A stretch of 64,000 nt of DNA from Siphonodentalium dalli (taxonomy: Eukaryota; Mollusca; Scaphopoda; Gadilida; Siphonodentaliidae), in the NCBI GenBank assembly GCA_032622095.1, contig CP136063.1, forward strand, positions 7,979,814-8,043,813. The letters are read 5' to 3'. Below, piece by piece: positions 1 to 11,629 of the stretch (positions are counted from its first letter, which is position 1; every line of letters begins with the position of its first letter). The position numbers and the translations under genes are program-made. The notes under the pieces are model-generated. The model saw only the letters and a list, made by a program, of their open reading frames with translations. It was not told the DNA's origin and did no database searches.

Positions 1-1058
1 TGGTGTTTTGAATGGATATTTTCTCGCGCCTGATAATTAACCAAACACTGCTGCATTGCATTTCGCTGCACCTTTCCCTGCATATCGGTGTGTATACATG
101 TATATTGTAGAATATTACATTACGAGCGCATTGTAGTCTAATTATGATTTGTATTGCGTGGTTATGTCGCATATTTAAGATTAATATGCAAATGATCCGG
201 CAACGGAAATATTTTTATCAATTCACCTTGTGCCTTACCCAACTGGAACAAACGTCGCACTACTGACGACTCGAATTCAATTAAAATTAAATTCATAATT
301 CGTCTGTTGAAACAAACGTCGCATTAAATTCAAGACGAATCTAAATAATTTCTTAAAATGGCATAAAGCGTTCATGAGGGTTTTGGTCAAAACGGCTAAA
401 ATACTAAGTTTTATATCAATTCTAAAACGTAAAATTTAGTGAGAAAATGTGGCTTTTGACTTCCAAGCGACAAAATTAATGTTACTATTCTGATGAGTGG
501 AAATTAATGGTTTTCTATCGCTATTTCGTAGGTATTGACATTATTTGAAATATCAAATACGCTCTATATGGGCCTAATTACTCTACCCTATATGGGACTA
601 TTTAAATATGAAATAAGCCCGCAGTGTGCTTATGTTCATGACAACATGCTGGAAAATCACACGATAAGCCAACTAACAACTTACCAGATGTACCTCCTTT
701 ATTTGCATTTTCACTGCATGTGGCCTGCACCATCCAACGGAATACAGGTATAAGTCGACAAAGGGCCTATTTGAGAACCAAATAAGTGAAATATGAACCT
801 ATGTGAATATTGAGGTCCAATATGAACCCATTATTTGCACATGAATATGTTGAAAATTACAAACAATGTCATGTATGCCTGTCCAGCTGTTTGAAACATT
901 GGGCGTAAGTTGTTCATTGGGTAATAAAAAATACTAAAACAAGAGGCCAGAAATGAGCTATTTTTATAAATCCTTACACCAACCTTTTCATTAGTGCAAA
1001 AGTTACAATTCACACTTTATATAGTGATTGTGTGAAAAATATTTACTTATCACATTGT
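1..1058. other. AT-rich stretch, no gene seen
   Basis: No long open frame, splice-bounded exon or RNA gene is recognisable. A short motif around 'aaacgtcgca' followed by a run ending 'gacgaat' occurs twice between 250 and 345. The small ORFs here have no protein-like composition. Confidence 0.5.
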
Positions 1059-1891
1059 CAGGGTTCATACACCTAGCTGAGAGTTAAATTCCATAACTTT
1101 TCCATACTTTTACAAGACTTTCGGACAAATTTTTAAAGACTTTTCAGTTAAAAAATTCCATAACTTTTCCATACCTCATACCTAGCTAAACAACGAGGAA
1201 GACCAATATATAAATTTCCAGGTTGTTTAAACAGAGCACACATATATGTTAGTTAAAATGAGCCCTTTATCTGCAAAGATGCATTTAACTAATTAAGCTG
1301 ATATGAACAATAAATCATAAATGGTTGGCATCTGCAACAATTATCGGCCTTGACACCCAGAGTCTATAATTTCTAAAATCATTGGGGGAAAAAAATTACG
1401 ATTTTCCGGTTATGGATCACGATTTATTTCGAACAAGGCAATACAACGATTAAAACTATATTTGCACACTATAAAATGGTGCTCTCGAATAATTTTGAGT
1501 AACATGAGTAACATCGGTGAATTTAGTGAGAGTACGCATTGACATATTTGTTTTAGGTTCGTTCGATTTGCGTTATGTTATTGCGTATATAAATGAGTTC
1601 CGGTAAGGGAGACAATTTGTGTTTCGGCATACCGTAAAACGTGTAGTTCCAACTGTAACTACGGAGATGGTATCGTAAGAACGGAAAGTAACAGCATTTA
1701 TTTACCGAAGAACCCGGCCTTGTGATATTCCATGACTTTTCAAGACCTTGAATCTCAGGGTAGCTTATTTTCAAGACTTTTTCCATAGTAGGGTGAAAAA
1801 GGTCCCATTTTCCAGACTTTTCAAGGGTATTGAATCGAAATTTTCGGATTCCATAACTTTTCCAGGATTCCAGACCCGCGTACGAACCCTG
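1059..1891. mobile_element. Non-autonomous TIR transposon, 833 bp
   Basis: The left end reads CAGGGTTCATACAC and the reverse complement of the right end reads CAGGGTTCGTACGC, a 14 bp terminal inverted repeat with two mismatches. The same 5 bp, ATTGT, lies directly outside both ends (1054-1058 and 1892-1896) and looks like a target-site duplication. The interior repeats the motif 'ccataacttttcca' near both ends and has no transposase ORF. A 5'-truncated copy in the same orientation lies at 56,715-56,896. The superfamily is unresolved because a 5 bp duplication does not fit hAT (8 bp). Confidence 0.7.
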
Positions 1892-2045
1892 ATTGTGTCA
1901 ACAGGATTGGTGGAGGATTTTAATATTTTTAAGCAAATAAACCAAATAACCCTCATTTGCAGGTTAGGGGTGTGTTATCATAAACTATGCCAATAACTAT
2001 AAACATAATCAATGGAAATATTTGAGTTATCAAATCGGACAGTAT

Positions 2046-2600
2046 GGGTTTAATTTTAGCCAAACAGCAAACTGGACAAGAGAGTCATCAATCAATACAT
2101 ATCAAAAAGGTCCTTCGAGAAAGCAGTCAGAGATGCTGGATGATTAAAATCGGTATGATGTCAACAGCAATGATTTCTGTGCCTCATCAAGAGACAGGCC
2201 AGTTCTTTCAGGCTTCTTGGAGAAGTTGAAACTATTTTCTCCGAACAAGCCAAGAAGACTCCTGTCGGCCAGAGAGTTTGTGATCATATTAAGATAAGTC
2301 TGTGGATCAGTGTTTTCCTCGTCAAAACCAGACGGATCGAGCATCTACGCTCACCACGTCATCGTCTGCTCGTAATAAGATGGAGGTAGTACTGCCTGCC
2401 CTCTGCGGATCAGGTGTTAACAGACCGGTAGTAACTCTCTGCGAGTTAGCAGAAGTACAATCCGTCCTCTGCGGACTGGAAGGTAAATAGACTGTCTGAG
2501 ATGCAACTGGAGCAACAGTAGTCAAGCTGCAAGCTGTGGAAACGTTAACCGCAGATAACGAAGGTATCGTCGTGGTGACAATACTGGAAGTCAAACCTGT
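2046..2600 (-). pseudogene. Decayed coding relic, possibly retroelement gag-like
   Basis: On the minus strand three open stretches follow one another in different frames. The first (2594-2322) is Thr/Ser/Pro-rich. The second (2344-2144) contains SLDEAQKSLLLTSYRF. The third continues with NHPASLTAFSKDLFDMY before a stop near 2090. Successive frames that each read as protein suggest one old coding sequence broken by frameshifts. The LDEAQ...LTAFSKD pattern recalls the N-terminal ORF of DIRS- or gypsy-like retroelements, from memory only. No zinc knuckle, protease or RT is seen nearby. Confidence 0.3.
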
Positions 2601-4040
2601 GGTTGAGCATCCATCAAGAGAGACCTACCCAGGCAGCAAAGTCCCAATTAGTCCAGCTTGCCGTCTAACCCATTTATATGGGAAAAACATTCTGAGCGTA
2701 ACGATGTCATATCGTCCGGTGGAGGATGAAAATGTCTTCGCCTTACAACCGGCGAAGAAACCGAGGAACTTCAACTCAAATCGGAATCGGACGCCATTGC
2801 GATTTAAAAAACGTGGTTCTTTTCGAAAATACGGGCGTATTCGATCGCCGAGAAAGGAAGAATGAATCCTACAGGTTTATACCGATATATCCAGTTACGC
2901 ATGCGCTAACTTGGAAAGTTTTTTTATGACCTTCACCTTGTTGCACGACGGTGAATAGGGCGAATTTTGATCCTAAGGGTATGGAATTCCTATCGTAATA
3001 TTGAATACGATCATTTACGCTATAAAACTCAATATCTTCTGTTTGTAACATATGTGAATCTGATTGACATTCACAAAAACTTAACGCACATATTACTCGA
3101 GACTAAAGTATCAACATACGGAAAAGCATGCACATCAACCAACAAATGGCAAGAACAACTTATATGCATAGGTGTCTGGTGTTGTTCTCTTGTTGGACGC
3201 TGGGACGAAACTCAGACGATTATACAAAACAGCAAGCTCTCGACCCCTATAAATAATATTTATAACGCTGATTGCATTATATGGACATTGTGGTCCCATG
3301 TTTTGTCATTAAAGAGCAGTTTATGTGTGTGCAATGATGAATTCCGTGTCACCTTAATAGGTAGTTACCTTGTGTGAACTTTTGATTGTTCGTGGACTCA
3401 TATCCCACTTTCCCAAAACCAGAGATCGATTAGATATCTTATTTGCTGGATTTCAAAATGTATTCCATTTTTTTTGAGTTACTGCATATAACAATAGATA
3501 ATGATTCTGTTATTTAATGTTTCATGTGACCAAAACTGAAACCGAACCGAACATTTCGCCGCCTCGATAAAATTGCTAAAAATTATGACGACTTGACACG
3601 CCAAATACAACAATTCACATGCCTGTCATGCGAAATGCGTGTTACATATGTGTTGGGTATACAAATTCATACATAACTGTTTCAAGGTGTATCACCGAAA
3701 GATGTCGTTGATTGCTGCTTGGAGACAATATATACACTTACCGTTTATCTGCTTTAGTGGGCGCGCCATCTTGGAATGTCCGAACCTAAACGGGTATCCG
3801 ACAGTTAATACTGGGTCAACAAGTAGTGACTTATAGACAGAAATCGATGGTAAATTGAGCATAATATAACATGTGTATTTGTTGTCAGGACACAGGAATT
3901 CGTTCACAAGTCCACCCATACCTGCCTTTATACTTGCCCAAACGTATACTTATTTGACAATCGGCTCATCACTATATACCAGTATGTTGTAAACAACTTG
4001 GTGCCATTTCTAACAAAAATTCAATTAGTGGGGGCCTTCT
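2601..4040. other. No supported gene; one 136-codon ORF of unknown status
   Basis: A 136-codon open frame on the plus strand (2967-3377) has no recognisable domain or convincing splice context, and its codon use is not distinctive. It is probably a chance ORF. The rest is AT-rich. A short palindromic motif 'gttgtaaacaac' with its flank (3985-4035) recurs at 4349-4405, which places those sequences on either side of the MITE listed next. Confidence 0.4.
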
Positions 4041-4261
4041 CGGTGTTGAGTGTTTTGCTAATAATTATGTTATCACATACATTGTACATGTACTCTTTAC
4101 GTACTTGTACTGTTTGTTTGCGCAACATGGTATTTGTTTACATAACACAAGTATATAGAATATAGAATTATCATATTATGAATGCATTATTATCTGCAAA
4201 ACACACTTTGCATGAGCTGTTTGTTTACAATAGTGAGCAATAAGCAAAACACTCAACATCG
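4041..4261. mobile_element. Short MITE, ~221 bp
   Basis: The ends form an inverted repeat of 19 bp with one mismatch: CGGTGTTGAGTGTTTTGCT at the left, and CGATGTTGAGTGTTTTGCT as the reverse complement of the right. The interior is AT-rich and non-coding. No clear target-site duplication is visible. Confidence 0.6.
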
Positions 4262-4331
4262 TGTCAATTATTTAGGGGAGTGAATCATGGTGACCCATTC
4301 AACACAGAAATCTTGAGAGGTGAAGATTAGA

Positions 4332-7175
4332 GATAGCTAAACTGGAATGTTGTAAACAACTTGGTTGCATTTCTAACTAAATTTCAATTAGTGGGGGGTC
4401 TTTTGGCATGGGCTACAAATCGTGCCTTTGGTCGGATCATTATAAAATTTGTCATGCCTGTTGACATTGACATGTAGATGGGAACGATTCAATTGGCGAA
4501 AAATACATGGTCACCAGCCATGTCTTGGATTAAAAATTCAATCCATTAGCAAGGGCTACAGGCCGGAGTGTTTGTCTGATCACCATGAAATATGTCGTGG
4601 ATGTTAATATTGACATGTAGATGAGAACAAGTGATTTTGTGGTCATTCAGCCATAAAACATGGCAGCTGGCAGCCATCTTGGATTTTACTCTTTGCATGA
4701 CTAAATCTTTTGGAACGGGCACAAATTGTACCTTTGGTCAGACCGTTATGAATTTGTCATGGCTATTGACATGTAGATGGGAACGATTCATTGTGAATAT
4801 TAACATCCATGACAAATTTAATGATGAAAAGACACTCCGGCCTGTAGCCCGTGCTAATGGATTGAATTTTGAAATCCAAGATGGCCACTGGTGGTCATGT
4901 TTTTTTGCCGAATGACCCCAAAATAATTTGTTACCATTAACATGTCAAAGTCAACAGCCATAAAAGTACATTTTTTATGACAAATTTTATGATGATCAGA
5001 CTAAAGGCACGACCTGTAGCCCATACTAAAGAATTTAGTCATACAAAGAGTAAAATCCAAGATGGCTGCTGGCGGCCATGTTTTTTTGGACGAATGACCC
5101 CAAAATGACTCGTTCCCATCTACATGTCATTATTAACATTCAGGACAAATTTTATGATGATCAGACTAAGGGTACGACATGTAGCCCGTGCTAAAGAATT
5201 TAGTCATACAAAGAGTAAAATCCAAGATGGCTGCTGGTGGCCATGTTTTCGGCCGAATGACCCCAAAATGATTCGTTCCCATCAACATGTCATCGTTAAC
5301 ATCCATGACAAATTTTATGACGATCAGACTAAAGGTACTTTGTATTTAGTCATACAAAGAGTAAAATCCAAGATGGCTGCTGGCGGCCATGTTTTTTGGA
5401 CGAATGACCCCAAAATTACTCGTTCCCATCTACATGTCAATATTAACATCCATGACAAATTTCATGATGATCAGACGAACAATACGACCTGTGGCCCGTG
5501 CCTATGGATTAAATTTTGAAATCCAAGATGGCCGCTGGTGGCCATGTTTTTTGTCCGAATGTCCCCAAAATGACTCGTTCCCATCTACATTCCAGTTTCA
5601 ACAGCCATGACAAATTTTATGATGATCAGACTAAAGGTACAACCTGTAGCCCGTGCTAAAGGATTTAGCCATACAAAGAGTAAAATCAAAGATGGGTGCT
5701 GGCAGCCATGTTTTTTAGCCGAATGACCCCAAAATGACTCGTTCCCATCTACATATCATTGTTAACATCCACGACAAATTTTATGATGATCAGACTAAAG
5801 GTACGACCTGTAGCTCGTGCCAAACAATTTAGTCTTGCAAAGAACAAAATCCAAGATGGTGGCTGGCGGCCATGTTTTTTTGCCGAATGACCCCAAAATG
5901 ACTCGTTCCCATCTACATGTCAATATTAACTTCCAAGACAAATTTCATGATGATCAGACTAACACTCCGGCCTGTAGCCCGTGCTAATGGATTGAATTTT
6001 GAAATCCAAGATGGCCACTGGCGTGACTGGCGGCCATGTTTTTTTTCACGAATGACCCCAAAATGACTCTTTCTCATCTACAAGTCAATGTCAACGCCCA
6101 TGACAAATTTCATAATGATCCGACCAAAGGTACGACCTGTAGCCCGTGCCAAAGGATTTAGTCATGCAAAGAGTAAAATCCAAGATGGCTTCCCGCGGAC
6201 ATGTTTTATGGCCGAACGACCCCAAAATGACTCGTTCCCATCTATATGTCATTGTTAACATCCATGAAAAATTTCATAATGATTCGATCAAAGGTAGGAC
6301 CTGTAGCCCGTGCCAAACAATTTAGTCATGCAAAGAGTAAAATACAAAATGGCTGCTGGTGGCCATGTTTTTTGGCCGAATGACCTCAAAATGACTCGTT
6401 CCCATCTACATATCATTGTTAACATCCAGGACATATTTTATGATGATCAGACTAAAGGTACGACCTGTAGCCCGTGCTAAAGGATTTATTCATACAAAGA
6501 GTAAAATCCAAGATGGCTGCTGGCGGCCATGTTTTTTGGCCGAATGACCACAAAATTACTCGTTCCCATCTACATGTCATTGTTAACATCCATGACAAAT
6601 TTTATGATGATCAGACTAAAAGTACGACCTGTAGCCCGTGCTAAAGGATTTAGTAATACAAAGAGTAAAATCCAAGATGGCTGCTGGCGGCCATGTTTTT
6701 GGGCCGAATGACCCCAAAATGACTCGTTCCCATCTAATTTTCAATATTAACATCCATGATAAATTTCATGATGATGAGACGAACAGTACAACCTGTAGCC
6801 GGTGCTGATGGATTGAATTTTGAAATTAAAGATGGCGGCCATGTTTTTTGTCTGAATGACCCCAAAATGACTTGTTCCCATCTACATGTCATTATTAATA
6901 TCCATGACAAATTTTATGATGATCAGACTAAAGGTACGACCTTTTGAAATCCAAGATGGCCACTGGCGACCATGTTTTTTTCCCGAATGACCCCAACATG
7001 AATCATTCCGGTCTAAATGTTGATGTCAACAGCTATGACAAATTTCATAATGATCCGACCAAAGGTACGACCTGTAGCCTGTATTGTTGACGAATCACGT
7101 ACACACGCACACACGGACGACGGATGACAAAGCCATGGCAATAGCTCAAACTTTACAAATTAAATTTTGAGCTAA
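4332..7175 (+). repeat. Large array of diverged 150-180 bp units inside a TIR-type element
   Basis: About 15 or more units follow each other. Each has the blocks 'ccaagatggctgctgg', 'gaatgaccccaaaatgac', 'tcgttcccatctacatg', 'gatgatcagactaaaggt' and 'cctgtagcccgtgcta'. The array ends with a CA-rich run, 'acggacgacgga', then 'caatagctcaaactttac' and 'ttttgagctaaaa'. The same end closes the related array at 42.8-44.9 kb, and a single-unit relative is the MITE at 15,968-16,308. A degenerate left end 'tagctaaactgg' at 4334 could be the partner terminus. Open frames inside are by-products of the repeat and carry no known domain. Confidence 0.8.
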
Positions 7176-9310
7176 AAATGGACAAAAATACCCCAAAACA
7201 GTCCAAAATGGCATTTTTTGGAAAAGAGTCAATACTAAGGATTCATAGGGCCATAAGTTGCTTTTGGCACATATGTGTTTAGCAACTCCAGCACAGTGTA
7301 TTTAACCAAGTACACTTAAGAGGTTATGAGAAATACAGGGCATATGGATATCAATTTATTGAGATGTATGACCTAAAATATGGTATTTCTTCACACCAGT
7401 TCTGTGTCACAAGCCTAAGTCCATACAATGGAACACTCATTTTGTTTAAGAATATTTTTGTCTTCTCGATCAGAGATGCATGAAGGAATCATTTTTTTGT
7501 GCACAATATAGTGAGGCAACTAATACAACAGTAAGATATCCCTTCAATATTCTCTAGTTTTTAAAATACTAGACCATAAAATATGGATTTTAGCTAATTC
7601 TTGGAAATTGAGGCTCCGAAATTAGACAAACTCCCAATTTTGGAGACACATAACTCGAAAAATACTCAAAGTATCTGGAAAATGTTTTCAGTTCTGTAAT
7701 CACGATTGTGCACTCAACAAAATGGATATATAAATGGAAGGACATGTGAAATGAAGTTTTTTATAAACATCCTTGAAAAGCTATAAATTGAGTCTTTTAC
7801 CAAATTTTAACAAATTTATTTCACAAAATTTACCAATTTTGCCTTTCTGATTTTTAGTAGGTTGTTTATAATTGGTTAATAGACATAATCCTGCTAAGAA
7901 ACATTGTGTTGCAATTAGTTTGAGATTTGACACTTTTTTCTCATAAATGCACTGGACTATTTCCACATATTACACAGATATGTTAGAGCTCATTTGGTAA
8001 ATACATGTACATATAAAAATAAATTATTTATTTTTGTTTGTTTTATCATCAGGCATAAAAATAAAAATGTCTAATGCAGCGCTTTTTATTGAATGGAATA
8101 AAAAACAACTTAATCCGGGGTTGGGGGGGATCTGCAGAAAAAGTCCAGATACAGGGACATGGCGAGTGGGTGGTTCGAGGTCGTAAAAAATGTGTGATGT
8201 AATTTTTTTCAATCAACATATTTATTAAAGATTAATTAAGCTATTGTAATTATATTACTAAGTTTCGTACTGTGCTTACCTGTTGCATTAATTCTGAGAG
8301 TATTAGTGACTAGAGAACACTGTATGCATCACCAGGTTGGACGTTCATGATATTATCCCGGTACATGTAGCCCAGCTCTGTAGCTATTGAATTGGCTTAT
8401 TTTTTATCTCTTTTGCTGCCACTCAGCACCACAGGCAGATTCCCCACCGCCAAGTATACCATATACGGTATGTATAGTGTATCTCAAGTATCGCTTGGAA
8501 TAATTTGGTGAAACTTCATATATTATTAGACAAAGTCATCGCAAGTTCAGAGTTACACACACCACCACCATAGAGGTCACATGACCATTACACTCTAATG
8601 GCTATATTTGATGCTATCAATGCATTAATTGGTAATTTTTGGCATTTATTTCTCACTTTGCCTTCATTAGTTTCAGGGAGGGCCCCATACCCGGCCTATA
8701 TATGCTATACACACCCAAATTTGAAGATCTAACGTCACAATGGTGATTACCATGCACTTCTGTGTGTGGTCACATTCCATGTACATACATGTATATGTAC
8801 GGGTAATGCATTAAAAATTCAATATATAGCAAATGTCTTTGTCTTATGTTGAATAACTTATGTTGATGAAGCTATAACTATGTTTAGACCTGTTGAAAGT
8901 CATTAAGAATGTACCAGCTCCGTCCTGTACACGGCTACATATATAAAACATAAACCCATTCTGAATGACAAAATGTGACATCTGCACGTCAACAATATAA
9001 AATTATATAATTATACTCGGCTATGAAAGGAAGTGTTGTGTGAGTGGTATGTTAGTGAATGATCGAATGTCTTCCTTTAGTATATGTTGGCGTAAGTGTG
9101 TGTATGGATTTTGAGAGAGAGAGTGTCACACAAACTATGATACGTGCCGTGTGTAAATCGTATATTCAATACTTGTATAAGAGTTGGAATGTTTTACTGA
9201 GTGCGATTGATTCCGGATTATTTACATTTACTGATTTAGTTTTATAAACATGAACACTGTATGTTCACACGCACCGTTAGAATAGAGGTGAATGTTACAG
9301 GACTAAGATG
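7176..9310. other. Intergenic or intronic AT-rich DNA, no gene seen
   Basis: Only short ORFs of low-complexity composition occur. A 'ggggttgggggggatc...tccag' fragment near 8115-8150 belongs to a dispersed family also seen near 12,660-12,850, 36,750-36,880 and 37,735-37,790. No splice-bounded exon could be supported. Confidence 0.45.
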
Positions 9311-9450
9311 AATCCCTGTGGGTTACACATAATCCCTGTGGGTTACACATAATCCCTGTGGGCGACACATAATCCCTGTGGGTGACACATAATCCCTGTG
9401 GGTTACACATAATCCCTGTGGGTTACACATAATCCCTGTGGGTTACACAT
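9311..9450. repeat. Minisatellite, 20 bp unit x 7
   Basis: Seven head-to-tail copies of AATCCCTGTGGGTTACACAT occupy exactly 140 bp. Most are identical; two adjacent copies differ at one or two bases (GGCGACACAT and GGTGACACAT). There are no unique spacers, so this is not a CRISPR. Confidence 0.95.
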
Positions 9451-10264
9451 AATACATATCTTTATATATTCACTCACAAATATATCAATGTTGGCAAAAA
9501 GATGGGAAGCAGAAACCTGGGAACTTTATTTTTTTATGATTTTCCTTCTGATTATGATAATACGATTCCACTGTTATGGGTTGTATTAATACGGTGGAAT
9601 ATGCTAATTAGTAATTTCTAGAAAGAAAGAACTAGATTGGTATATTTTTTCATATTATTATGATTTATTTACTAATTCTTGTGGGTCCCAAAAAGTTGAC
9701 CTGGAAAAAATAAAAAAATTTGCACAGAGGGTGAGGGGTGGTCAGGTAGCAGAAAATAATTTTTCAACCCTGTATCAGCAAATTCTCTCATGCCCCCCCC
9801 CCCTCACCTGGGTTGACCATAAAATGTGAGTTTGTTGACCAGACTATATATATCTATGGACACGTTGGTGAAGACATAAACAATATTATTGTTTTTAATA
9901 ACATATCAGGCGTCCAATTAGAAACACGACCCTTTTTATTCAATGCGGCGCGGCATGAGAACCAAAACCCTTTTATGGCCTCATATCTTCATTCAATCTC
10001 ACAAATGTTCTCTCATTCTGTCTCTCACTGTACATTATATAACCTACATACAGCCATCACACGCATCACACACAATTACATTAAATTCATCGTGATACAA
10101 TGGAGCGTGAAGGGAGGGGAGGATAGGTGGGGGAGGGGAATAAAATGTGGGGGATTAGAAATAAATGATCGACCGAGGAATGATTCGTTACTTAATAACT
10201 TTATGGTTTGTGAAAATACATCAAAGTTTGTTTGTAAAGTTAATAAATTAAGAGAAAGACTCAC
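9451..10264. other. 3' flank or intron beside the Mab-21-like exon
   Basis: A 210-codon plus-strand ORF (9813-10445) runs into the Mab-21-like exon in antisense. It has no domain and is best explained as a shadow of that exon plus chance. A poly-C run lies at 9785-9803. No downstream exon of the minus-strand gene could be identified here. Confidence 0.45.
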
Positions 10265-11629
10265 CAGCGGGAATAACTCGCATCGACCAGAGTGTGAAGA
10301 GGAGCTCTCTTATAACATCACGGGGTGTAACTCTATACAGAGAGAAGCGTGCATACCGAGATATATCCCGGGTTCTATGATGATGTGCTTCTATTATAGC
10401 ATTCCATCCGTCATCACTGTGACGAGGGACATCAGATCCATATAGAGGCCTCCAATCATTCTCCATGCCCGCTGTACTTCCGATGTCATGGAATATGTTA
10501 TGGGTCGCCTTCTGATCCAGACACAGAGCGTAGACAGCGATAATCTCGAGGACGCGGTTACTAAGCTGATCAACGCTCCAAGATTCCGATTTACCAAAAT
10601 GATTCAGTAGAAACAATACGATGAGTTTGATATGGTAAGAAGGGAAGGCGGCCTTCGGACACTCACAGACGATCTGATTATAATTCGGGAGGAAATAATG
10701 AGCGAGACATTTAGTGAGCTGGTACGCCATTCCTGCACCGGTCCCGGACAAATCATGCATCACCCTCGACTCGGCGAATGTTGTTGTTAATAGGAACCGA
10801 GTCCCGTAATAGTTAATGATGTAGAATGCAAATGGTGGCTGTTCTCCGAGCGATTGTATGATTCGATCCCCTCGTGATGAAGTCAGACTCTCGTCCCTCA
10901 TCCCGATCGATATATCAAGCTTCATTACTGAGTCGTTGAGTGTAAATGTTACAGCCGTGGCTTTATGTCGGCTGCATTCCTTGATGTATTTAAGGCCGGG
11001 TATCATCCCCACATTACGTCTCAGTGAGTTTACTATGAGGCTCCTTAGTGCGAGTCCTGCACCGAATCCTCCTCCATACATCCACTCATCCCATTCATCT
11101 TCCTCTAAGTTATCCTTAATATACTTTCTACACGACTCGCTGACTGGGAAGTGATACATATTACTCTTCACGGGGAACCACGCCTTGTGGTGATTATACA
11201 GACACGGCAGAAATATTACAAAATCAGCCTCATCCATTTTAATAGTTTTAGTTTGTTCAGCGACGGACCCCAGAAGAACGACTGCACTCTGTTTAAATAT
11301 GACTCGATACCTCCTCCTCAGATCCGTCATCACCCGCTCCATTAACCTCTCTATATGAAGCATGATGATACGACTGTCGGGTCGAGAGGTCACCTCGCAG
11401 TCGGATTTAATAAAGGAGCGTAACATCTGGTGCAGCATGCTCCCGGTATCTGGTGCCGTACAATTCACCACCCGCCGTGTTATCTCTCTCATCTCCGGGT
11501 CGATATCAGCATCACGACTGTCTAATGTTTCCATGAGAACCGTCAGTAGAGGAGTGTTAGCTGACGATTCTTGCAGCATGTCGTGTTGTGGGTTGAAGTC
11601 TGTAGGAATTGATCTCCAGCTCAGATCAC
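10265..11629 (-). CDS. Mab-21/cGAS-like nucleotidyltransferase, main coding exon
   Basis: This single 1,365 bp exon encodes nearly the whole Mab-21 domain. Counting from the methionine at 11,579, the nucleotidyltransferase core has GS at 104-105, the acidic pair E117-A-D119 and a third acid D222 in KLDISIGM. The GS-to-E spacing of 12 equals that of human cGAS (S213 to E225). The C-terminal helical half has the family signature SYHIK at 314-318. These proteins include nucleotide second-messenger synthases (cGAS and cGAS-like receptors) as well as non-catalytic developmental proteins; the intact acids favour an enzyme. The exon has an acceptor (ttctatatttcag) at 11,630, phase 1, and a consensus donor G|GTGAGT after Ala438. 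It is therefore symmetric phase 1-1, and the gene probably continues in both directions. If the donor is skipped, the frame stops four residues later at 10,248. The ligand and product are unknown. Confidence 0.88.

Noticed and set aside
2536-2865. Basic Arg/Lys-rich plus-strand ORF as a nucleic-acid-binding protein
   Set aside because: It overlaps the better-supported minus-strand relic and has no zinc knuckle or homology that I recognise.
5124-5519. 131-codon ORF repeated as a protein motif (SKIQDG...WWPCF)
   Set aside because: It is translation of the non-coding 150-180 bp repeat. Frames shift between units and no domain is present.
8150-8185. tRNA B-box-like 'gtggttcgaggtcg' as a tRNA-derived SINE
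   Set aside because: No A-box at the right distance and no cloverleaf can be drawn.
9311-9450. CRISPR-like array
   Set aside because: The 20 bp repeats are directly adjacent without unique spacers, and the genome is eukaryotic.
9813-10445. 210-codon plus-strand ORF as a gene
   Set aside because: Half of it is antisense to the Mab-21-like exon and the rest is low-complexity. No domain, no splice context.
10265-11629. Bacterial CD-NTase/CBASS system
   Set aside because: The exon has GT-AG splice sites, eukaryotic Mab-21 C-terminal motifs and a repeat context of animal type.
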